This document shows positions 1 through 5,937 of a stretch of DNA of 12,910 nt, piece by piece (within the stretch, counting starts at the first letter, position 1; each line of letters starts with the position of its first letter). This stretch comes from Myxococcaceae bacterium (GTDB taxonomy: Bacteria; Myxococcota; Myxococcia; Myxococcales; Myxococcaceae), in the NCBI GenBank assembly GCA_018262385.1, contig JAGSPQ010000010.1, positions 1 through 12,910 on the forward strand, in the 5' to 3' direction. A program made the position numbers and the translations under genes. The notes under the pieces are model-generated. The model did not search any database. It was given only the letters and a program-made list of their open reading frames with translations, and was not told the origin of the DNA.

Positions 1-876
1 CTGGGCGCCCGCTACCAGAGCGCCCGCGAGCTGTACGCCGACCTCGACGACTTCTTGAGCTCGCGCACCTACGTCCCCTCGCAGACCCTGCTGCAGCAGT
101 ACCTGCAGGAGCTGGTCGGCGAGGAGGTGGTCGCCGCGAAGCTGAAGTCCACCCTGAGCAAGGGGCCCGCTCCGGTGCCGCTGGGGGCCGAGCCCGGGCC
201 CGCTCCTCGGACGCCGCGCTCGCGCTCGGCGGAGACGAAGGCCGTGGGCCCGGTTCCCGCGCCGCCGCGGCCCGACCCAGGCAACGAGACCCGCGCCGCT
301 CCGTCCAACCCGAGCGTGCGGCGCCGAACGCTGTCCAAGCCGACCCTCGCCCTTCCGCCGGAAGCGGCGACCGCGCCGAAGCCGGCCTCGAAGGCGCCGC
401 TCGGGATCCTCGGGGGCATCGGCGCGGGCCTGGCGATCTTCGCCGGGCTCGTCTACTTCGCGATGGGCGATCCCCCCGAGCGCGCCAGGTCGCGGCCGCT
501 GGTGGTCGAGACGATCGCCGAGGACCTCCCCCAGCCCGGCGTCCGGCCCGAGCCACCCGCGCCGGTCGTCGCCGCCCCGCCAACCCCCGTCCAGCCCGCG
601 GCGGCGCCGGGGGTGACTCCTCCGGTGGCAGCTGCGGTGGTTGCCAGGCCGGCCGACCCCAAACCCGCCCGGGGGCTGCTCGACGTCAACTGCGTCCCCT
701 GGTGCCAGATCTTCCTCGACGGCAAGGACACCGGCCGGATCTCCCCCGCGCTCGGGATCGCGCTGTCCGCCGGCAAGCACCGGCTTCGGGTGGTCAACAC
801 CCCGACCGGCGTCGAGCGGGAGAAGGAGATCGTCATCCGCGCCGGAGCCACCACGCGGGAAGTCGTGAAGTTCTGA
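1..876 (+). CDS. Ser/Thr protein kinase, C-terminal part, with PEGA domain (5' end outside window)
   Basis: The reading frame is open from base 1 and ends with TGA at 874-876. The first residues (ARYQSARELYADLDDFL) match the final helix of eukaryote-type Ser/Thr kinase domains of myxobacteria, so the catalytic core lies upstream of the window. After it come a helical stretch, a Pro/Ala-rich linker, one membrane segment (about 397-465, core GILGGIGAGLAIFAGLVYF), a second Pro/Ala linker, and a C-terminal PEGA domain (about 673-873, with IFLDGKDTG and SAGKHRLRVV). The family layout puts the kinase in the cytoplasm and PEGA outside the inner membrane, where it may bind envelope material. The usual PEGA opening SxPWA reads CVPWC here, giving two close cysteines. 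The gene is 27 bases ahead of a second PEGA protein. A TTG at 55 is inside the gene and is not a start. The PEGA and membrane parts are seen; the kinase call is inferred from the domain remnant. Confidence 0.85.
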   Translation: MGARYQSARELYADLDDFLSSRTYVPSQTLLQQYLQELVGEEVVAAKLKSTLSKGPAPVPLGAEPGPAPRTPRSRSAETKAVGPVPAPPRPDPGNETRAAPSNPSVRRRTLSKPTLALPPEAATAPKPASKAPLGILGGIGAGLAIFAGLVYFAMGDPPERARSRPLVVETIAEDLPQPGVRPEPPAPVVAAPPTPVQPAAAPGVTPPVAAAVVARPADPKPARGLLDVNCVPWCQIFLDGKDTGRISPALGIALSAGKHRLRVVNTPTGVEREKEIVIRAGATTREVVKF

Positions 877-889
877 CCCGCCGCTGCGC

Positions 890-895
890 TACGAT
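890..895 (+). promoter_or_regulatory. Candidate -10 element (TACGAT) just upstream of the PEGA gene
   Basis: TACGAT lies eight bases before the ATG at 904, and no Shine-Dalgarno-like purine run lies between. This arrangement fits a transcript starting at or near the ATG (leaderless or almost so). No convincing -35 was found at the right spacing. The gene could also simply be read through from the kinase gene, whose stop is only 27 bases upstream. Confidence 0.25.
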
Positions 896-903
896 CCTCA
901 CCG

Positions 904-2346
904 ATGCCTGTCCCTGGTGTGTCGACCGGACGCCTCCTCGCCTGTGCGGTGGTTCTCTGCGCCCTCGCCGCCTCGGCCCAGGTGCGCCGGGTGGCCGCGG
1001 TCGGCCTCGCCTTCTCGGGCGGCGACGAGACGGACGCCGCCTACGGGGCCCGCGCGGTCTCTTCGTTCCTCCAGTCCGACCCCCGCTTCGAGTGGGTCAG
1101 CCCCGCGACCCAGGCGCGCGACGACGGGCCGGTGCGGGAAGCCAAGGGCCTCGAGGCCCGGCGGTTGTTCCTCGAAGGCCGCGAACAGCTCGACAACCTC
1201 AACACCGCCAAGGCGATCGCCACCCTCGAGAAGTCGATCAAGTTCTGGGAGGACAGCGACCTGTCGCAGGGCGTGCAGGGGCTGCTCGACGCGCTGGCCC
1301 TGCGCGCGATCGCCTGCCTCTCGAAGGGCGACAAGAGCGGCTTCAACAACGACGCCCAGCGGGTGCTCGCGATCAACCCCGACTACGCCTTCGACCCGAG
1401 CCGGCTCACCCCGGCGGCCCAGAACGCGCTCGCGCCGCTGAAGAAGAAGGTCGTCGCCGCGCCTCCGGCCGCGCTCGAGCTCGTCTCTACTCCGCCCCAC
1501 GCCTGGGCCTTCGTCGACGGCGTCTTTCGCGGAGTCACTCCGATCACCGTCCCGGGCCTGGCTCCCGGCAGCCACGTGGTGACCCTGGTCGCCACCGGCT
1601 TCGAGCTGGTGCAGGAGAAGGTCTTCGCCGGCTCGGGGGCCGCGCCTTCGTTCGCGCTCAAGTCCTCGGCCCGCGGCAAGGAAGTGCTGGCCCGGGTCGG
1701 CGAGCTGCGCGCCGCCCTCGAGCGGGACGACGTCGGCCCCGCCGCCGGCGCGCTCGCCACCTTCATCCAGGCCGAAGAGCTGCTCGTCGCCGGAGTGAGC
1801 AACCAGAAGGGCGAGCTGAAGGCGGTGGTGTACCGGGTGATGGCCGACGGGACGGTGGTCGGCGACGCCCGGCGCTCGCTCTCGGGCACCAGCGCCAGCT
1901 CCGACTGGCAGGCGATGGCGAAGGAGCTGCTGGCCCTCGCCGCGCCCGAGCCGAAGAAGCCCGAGGCGGTGGTGATCGAGGATCTGCCGGCCAACAGCCG
2001 GGCAGGGCGCCGGCCGATCGGGTGGATCGGGCTGGCCCTCACCGCGGGAGCCGCCGGCGCCGGCATCGGGCTGGGCCTCACCTCGAAGAGCACCGCCCAG
2101 CAGGCCAACCGCACCCCCCAGGTCGACGCCGCCACCTACAACCGGCTCGCCGGCCAGGCGCGGACCCAGGCCTACGTCGCCGACGGAATGTTCGCCCTCG
2201 CGGTCGTCGCCGGGGGGGTGTCGATCTTCATGCTCGCCACCGGCTACTCGGACGACAGCGGGGCTTCCGACGAAGAAGAAGAAGCCGGCTTCCTGCTCGG
2301 GCCCACCCGCGACGGGGCGTTCGTCGGTCTCCACGGGAGCTTCTAA
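904..2346 (+). CDS. Secreted PEGA-domain protein with TPR-like region and C-terminal hydrophobic segments
   Basis: The protein has 480 residues. The ATG at 904 gives a standard signal peptide: basic start, hydrophobic core LLACAVVLCALA, likely cleavage after ASA near residue 25. Residues about 80-180 are helical and TPR-like (EARRLFLEGREQL, KAIATLEKSIKFW, ALRAIACLSKGD, VLAINPDYAFDP). A PEGA domain follows at about 188-243 (STPPHAWAFVDGVFRG, VPGLAPGSHVVTLVATG). Residues about 260-350 are an unrecognised helical/beta region. Two hydrophobic segments lie at about 373-391 and 424-446, then an acidic patch (DEEEE) and the end. This signal-helical repeat-PEGA-hydrophobic hairpin order is common among myxobacterial envelope proteins of unknown role. 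The gene sits between a PEGA kinase and a lipoprotein gene (5-base gap), so it probably acts in the periplasm or inner membrane together with them. No enzyme motif is visible. Confidence 0.88.
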   Translation: MPVPGVSTGRLLACAVVLCALAASAQVRRVAAVGLAFSGGDETDAAYGARAVSSFLQSDPRFEWVSPATQARDDGPVREAKGLEARRLFLEGREQLDNLNTAKAIATLEKSIKFWEDSDLSQGVQGLLDALALRAIACLSKGDKSGFNNDAQRVLAINPDYAFDPSRLTPAAQNALAPLKKKVVAAPPAALELVSTPPHAWAFVDGVFRGVTPITVPGLAPGSHVVTLVATGFELVQEKVFAGSGAAPSFALKSSARGKEVLARVGELRAALERDDVGPAAGALATFIQAEELLVAGVSNQKGELKAVVYRVMADGTVVGDARRSLSGTSASSDWQAMAKELLALAAPEPKKPEAVVIEDLPANSRAGRRPIGWIGLALTAGAAGAGIGLGLTSKSTAQQANRTPQVDAATYNRLAGQARTQAYVADGMFALAVVAGGVSIFMLATGYSDDSGASDEEEEAGFLLGPTRDGAFVGLHGSF

Positions 2347-2351
2347 TCTCC

Positions 2352-3314
2352 ATGCGCCGCCCGCTCTTCGCCTTTCTCTTCGCCGCCATCGCCGGCTGCT
2401 CGCTCTCGCTGGGCCTGAACGGCGAGAGCAACCGCCCCTGTCAGAACGGCGTCTGCCTCGACGGCTACGTCTGCTTCAAGGATCTGTGCGTTCCGAAGTC
2501 GGGCGCCGAGTGCAAGGCCACCTCCGACTGTCCCAACGGGTACTGCGTCGACGGCGGCTGCGAGCTCCCCCCGTGCTCGGACACGAAGAAGAACTACCGC
2601 GAGACCGACCTCGACTGCGGCGGAGGCTTCTGCGGCAAGTGCGGCGACTTGAAGGGCTGCAAGGTCGCTTTCGATTGCAAGTCCCAGGTCTGCTCCGACG
2701 CTGGCAGCTGCAGCATTCCGGCCTGCGACGACCTGGCGCTCAATGGCACCGAGACCGACCTCGACTGCGGCGGTGACGCCGGCTGCGCCCGGTGCACCGA
2801 TGGGCTGATCTGCCAGGCGGGCTCCGACTGCACCAGCGGCAGCTGCGACGGAGTCTGCCAGCCGGGCGCCTGCATCGACCTGGTGAAGAACGGCCTCGAG
2901 ACGGACATCGACTGCGGAGGCCCCTGTAAGAAGTGCGCCAACGGCAAGACCTGCCTGCTCGGGAAGGACTGCACGTCGCTGGTCTGCACCAGCGGGATCA
3001 ACAAGTGCGCGGTGCCCACCTGCAGCGACTCGCAGAAGAACGGCGCCGAGACCGACCTCGACTGCGGCGGCGGCGCTTGTCAGAAGTGCGCCGATGCGAA
3101 GGTCTGCGCGGGCGGCACCGACTGCATCAACGGCGTCTGCCAGAACGCGACCTGTCGCCCCGCCCACTGCGGCAACGGCACCGAGGACGTCGACGAGTCG
3201 GACAAGGACTGCGGAGGCCTGTGCAAGAAGTGTGGGCTCGGCGACGACTGCAACCGCGACAGCGACTGCGGCAGCAACAACTGCCTGTTCGGCAACACCT
3301 ACTGCGGGCCCTAG
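2352..3314 (+). CDS. Cysteine-rich repeat lipoprotein, 320 residues
   Basis: The ATG at 2352 starts a short lipoprotein signal (FAFLFAAIAGC, lipobox IAGC, lipidated Cys at residue 16). The same frame is open far upstream, but only this start gives a signal peptide and it does not overlap the preceding gene. The mature protein has 49 cysteines in 320 residues. An N-terminal cysteine-rich part (16-70) is followed by five tandem units of 49-50 residues (75-320), each with eight cysteines and the core NGxETDxDCGG. Such repeats are known in myxobacterial surface proteins, usually of unknown role; resemblance to Dickkopf-type or EGF-like modules is likely only in cysteine pattern. It should be anchored to the envelope and stabilised by disulfides. 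It lies third in the kinase operon, 5 bases after the PEGA gene and 8 bases before the zinc-ribbon gene. Adhesion or a signal-binding role is inference. Confidence 0.87.
   Translation: MRRPLFAFLFAAIAGCSLSLGLNGESNRPCQNGVCLDGYVCFKDLCVPKSGAECKATSDCPNGYCVDGGCELPPCSDTKKNYRETDLDCGGGFCGKCGDLKGCKVAFDCKSQVCSDAGSCSIPACDDLALNGTETDLDCGGDAGCARCTDGLICQAGSDCTSGSCDGVCQPGACIDLVKNGLETDIDCGGPCKKCANGKTCLLGKDCTSLVCTSGINKCAVPTCSDSQKNGAETDLDCGGGACQKCADAKVCAGGTDCINGVCQNATCRPAHCGNGTEDVDESDKDCGGLCKKCGLGDDCNRDSDCGSNNCLFGNTYCGP
2574..3314 (+). repeat. Five tandem eight-cysteine coding repeats (about 147-150 bases each)
   Basis: Units begin at 2574, 2724, 2871, 3021 and 3168. In every unit the cysteines follow C-x13-C-x(3-5)-C-x2-C-x5-C-x5-C-x4-C-x(3-6)-C. 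The DNA segment encoding ETDLDCGG is identical over 23 bases at 2601-2623, 2751-2773 and 3048-3070, and slightly diverged at 2898-2920. Unit 5 is most diverged (EDVDESDKDCGG). The spacing points to tandem duplication followed by drift, with the cysteine frame kept. Confidence 0.9.
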
Positions 3315-3322
3315 AGCACGAG

Positions 3323-4369
3323 ATGGCGAACCCGGAGACGCTCTGCCCCAAGTGCGCGTTCTCTCCGATCCCCGCGGGCGCCGAGAAGTGCCCCCGCTGC
3401 AACGAGGTGTTCGCCTTCAACCCGCTCTACAAGCGCGCCCAGCGGCTGATGGTCGACAAGCGCGAGGGCCTCGACTTCGAGGCGACCCTGCGCGGTGCGC
3501 TGACCGGCGCGCTCTCCGCCCATCCCGCCCCGGCCGCCGCCGTGCTCGCGCTCGGCGCGGCGCTCTGGCTGATCCGCGCCGCCGGGCTGTTCGTCGATCT
3601 GCGCGAGCCCTCGTGGCTGTTCGCGCTCGCCGCCCTCGAGCTGGTCGCCGCGACCGTGCTGATGGCGAACATCGGGCCGGCCAGGCTCTTCGCCCAGGCT
3701 GTCGCGGTGGCGCACCTCGCCGCCGCCTTCGTGCTCGGCGCCGCCCACTCGCCCCACACCCTCGCGTCCGCCTCGATCGGCGCGGTGGTGATCGCGATGA
3801 CCGTGGGGGAGCCCTCGGCCGGCCGCCGCTCGGGCGGGCTGATCGCCGGCCTGGTCTGCACCGCCGCCGCGGTCGCGTCCCTCGTCTGGGTGACCCAGCC
3901 CCCTCCGGCCGCGCCGGTGCAGCTCGAAGACCTGCGCCTGGGCTACCAGCTGCAGGTTCCGGCCGGGTGGAAGAGGCTCACCGCCGAAGAGCTCGCCCCC
4001 CACCTGCCGCTGCCGAGCGAGGACCTCGACAACAAGTACCTCGGCTTCGGCAGCCGGCTCAACCGCACCTTCGGCCTGCTCACCCTGACCAACGTCGAGC
4101 AGCTCCACCTGCTCGCCGCCTGCCAGGATCAGCTGCGGCGGCTGGGGGCGATCAGCGATCCACAGCCGCTGGGCTCCTCCGCTCCCGACGCCTTCGGCCG
4201 GGAGTCGATCCTGTTCGAGCTGCGCACCGCCTCCGGGTCGGCCGGCCGGTTCGCCTGCGCGAAGATCGGCCAGCGCTTCGTCACCCTGAGCGTGGTGGTG
4301 CTCGATCCCACTCCGAGCATCGGGGCGGCCGCGTTCGAGAAGGTCAGCGCCGGGCTGACGGTCCGCTGA
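3323..4369 (+). CDS. Zinc-ribbon membrane protein with five membrane segments and outer C-terminal domain
   Basis: The protein has 348 residues. The ATG at 3323 is preceded by CACGAG, a modest ribosome site, and lies 8 bases after the lipoprotein stop. The N-terminus holds a CxxC-x11-CxxC zinc ribbon (C8, C11, C23, C26; CPKC and CPRC). Hydrophobic segments are visible at about 70-93, 97-117, 121-142, 146-162 and 171-191. Residues 200-348 form a soluble domain opening with LRLGYQLQVPAGWKRL and ending FVTLSVVVLDPTPS...FEKVSAGLTVR, a pattern reminiscent of PsbP/DcrB-like folds (inference). With the ribbon in the cytoplasm, five crossings put this domain outside. The gene is last in the kinase operon and its stop is one base from the stop of the opposing Hsp70 gene. 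Family is not firmly recognised. A scaffold or sensor joining cytoplasm and envelope is one reading of the layout. Confidence 0.82.
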   Translation: MANPETLCPKCAFSPIPAGAEKCPRCNEVFAFNPLYKRAQRLMVDKREGLDFEATLRGALTGALSAHPAPAAAVLALGAALWLIRAAGLFVDLREPSWLFALAALELVAATVLMANIGPARLFAQAVAVAHLAAAFVLGAAHSPHTLASASIGAVVIAMTVGEPSAGRRSGGLIAGLVCTAAAVASLVWVTQPPPAAPVQLEDLRLGYQLQVPAGWKRLTAEELAPHLPLPSEDLDNKYLGFGSRLNRTFGLLTLTNVEQLHLLAACQDQLRRLGAISDPQPLGSSAPDAFGRESILFELRTASGSAGRFACAKIGQRFVTLSVVVLDPTPSIGAAAFEKVSAGLTVR

Positions 4370-4370
4370 C

Positions 4371-5909
4371 TCAGGTCTGGGTGACGCGCACGGTGGTCTT
4401 CAGCTCTTTGCCCGTGGCCGGATCGCGCGCGTACATCGTGAGGATCCCCTCGATGTTCACGTCGAAGGTGATCTCGACCTGCACCTGGCCCGACGGCGCC
4501 TGGCGAATCCCCGCGAAGGTGAACTCGCCCAGCTGCTCGTTGTCGGCGACCGCAGTGTGGTCGCCCTGGAAGATCCGCATGATCAGCTCGGTCTGATTGT
4601 CCGCGCTGGTGGTGCCCAGCAGCTGCTTCGCGTTCGGGATCGCCGAGTTGCGGGGGAAGACGACGTGCATCTCCCCGCCCGCCTTCTCGAGCCCGATCCC
4701 CATCGGGATCACGTCGAGCAGCTGCAGCTTGAGGTTGGAGTCGTCCTGCAGCGAGTGGGCGTAGAGCGCCGCGCCGATCGCCACCGCCTCGTCCGGGTGC
4801 ACGCCCTTGCTCGGCGGCTTGCCGAAGAACTTGGTCAGCCGGTCCTGCACGATCGGCATCCGGGTCTGCCCGCCGACCAGCATCACCTCGTCGATGTCCT
4901 TGGTCGACAGCCCCGAGTCCACCAGCACCCGGGCCACGATCTTCAGCGTGCGATCGACCAGCTCCAGCGTCAGCTGCTCGAGCAGCTTCCGGGTGAAGCG
5001 CATCTCGATGTTCAGGGGCTGGCCCTGCGCGGTCATCGTGATGAACGGGATGTTGAAGGGCGCTTCCTCGCGCGACGACAGATCGATCTTGGTCCGCTCG
5101 GCCAGATCCTTGATCCGCTGCATCGCCACCGGATCCGCCGAGAGATCGATGCCCGTCTTCGCGCGGAACTCCTTGAGGATGTGGTGGATCATCGCGTTGT
5201 CGAAGTCGATGCCGCCGAGGAAGATGTCTCCGCCGGTCGACTTCACTTCGAACACCTGCTTGCGGATCTCGATCACCGACACGTCGAAGGTGCCGCCGCC
5301 CAGGTCGTAGATGATGACCGTCTTGTTGAGGTCCTTGCCGACGCCGTACGCCAGCGCCGCCGCGGTGGGCTCGTTGATGATCCGCACCACCTCGAGATCG
5401 ATCAGCTTGCCGGCGTCCTTCACCGACTGCCGCTGGCGATCCGAGAAGTAGGCCGGCACCGTCACCACCGCCCGGTTCACCGGGATCCGCAGGTGGTTGG
5501 AGGCGACGTCGCGAATCTTGTTCAGGATCCTCGCCGAGACGTCCTGCAGCGACAGCGACTTCTTGCCGACGTCGAGCACGACCTCTTTGTTGTCCTCGCT
5601 CGGCCGGACGTTGTACTGGACCACCTTCCGCATCGTTTCGACGATGTCGCTGCGGAAGCTGCGGCCCACCAGGCGCTTGGCGCCGTAGATGGTGTTCTTC
5701 GGGTTCAACTGCCACTGGCGCTTGGCCTCGTAGCCGATCAGCTCATTGCCCTTGTCGTCGATCGCGAAGATCGACGGCACGGTGTAGTCGCCCCCCTTGT
5801 AGGGGATGAGCTTGACCTGCGGGACGCCGTCCTTCTCTCCGTCGACGATCGCCGCACAGGAGTTGGTGGTCCCGAGGTCGATTCCGATGATTGGTTCTTT
5901 CGACCCCAC
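4371..5909 (-). CDS. Hsp70 (DnaK-like) chaperone lacking the C-terminal helical lid
   Basis: The protein has 512 residues. Hsp70 signatures are all present: phosphate-1 IGIDLGTTNS (8-17), NPKNTIYGAKRLVGR with the catalytic-type Lys at 78, NEPTAAALAYG (179-189), phosphate-2 YDLGGGTFDVSV (201-212), adenosine motif VMLVGGQTRMP (342-352), linker LQLLDVIP (395-402), and a beta substrate domain (about 403-510). It ends in VRVTQT, so the alpha lid and acidic tail of DnaK (about 640 residues) are absent. The start is GTG at 5909-5907, the only sensible start before the ATPase motif; AAGG lies 12 bases upstream, a loose ribosome site. It follows the 922-residue lipoprotein gene by 28 bases, so the two are probably one operon. 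No DnaJ, GrpE or heat-shock element is seen. It is a specialised paralogue rather than the housekeeping DnaK; Myxococcus SglK/StkA is a known precedent for non-housekeeping Hsp70s. Confidence 0.93.
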   Translation of the reverse strand: MGSKEPIIGIDLGTTNSCAAIVDGEKDGVPQVKLIPYKGGDYTVPSIFAIDDKGNELIGYEAKRQWQLNPKNTIYGAKRLVGRSFRSDIVETMRKVVQYNVRPSEDNKEVVLDVGKKSLSLQDVSARILNKIRDVASNHLRIPVNRAVVTVPAYFSDRQRQSVKDAGKLIDLEVVRIINEPTAAALAYGVGKDLNKTVIIYDLGGGTFDVSVIEIRKQVFEVKSTGGDIFLGGIDFDNAMIHHILKEFRAKTGIDLSADPVAMQRIKDLAERTKIDLSSREEAPFNIPFITMTAQGQPLNIEMRFTRKLLEQLTLELVDRTLKIVARVLVDSGLSTKDIDEVMLVGGQTRMPIVQDRLTKFFGKPPSKGVHPDEAVAIGAALYAHSLQDDSNLKLQLLDVIPMGIGLEKAGGEMHVVFPRNSAIPNAKQLLGTTSADNQTELIMRIFQGDHTAVADNEQLGEFTFAGIRQAPSGQVQVEITFDVNIEGILTMYARDPATGKELKTTVRVTQT

Positions 5910-5937
5910 GTAGGCTTCGGACCTTATTGCATCGGCG

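Noticed and set aside
898..2334. Long - strand open frame opposite the PEGA protein
   Set aside because: It has no signal, motif or ribosome site and mirrors the codon structure of the + strand gene.
702..2351. Upstream extension of the frame that carries the 320-residue lipoprotein
   Set aside because: This part reads Arg/Pro-rich nonsense and overlaps the PEGA protein; the lipoprotein signal begins at 2352.
2601..3230. ETDxDCGG cores as EF-hands or CRISPR-like repeats
   Set aside because: The acidic residues do not form a 12-residue EF loop, and the repeated DNA lies in a coding frame with conserved cysteines rather than as repeat-spacer units.
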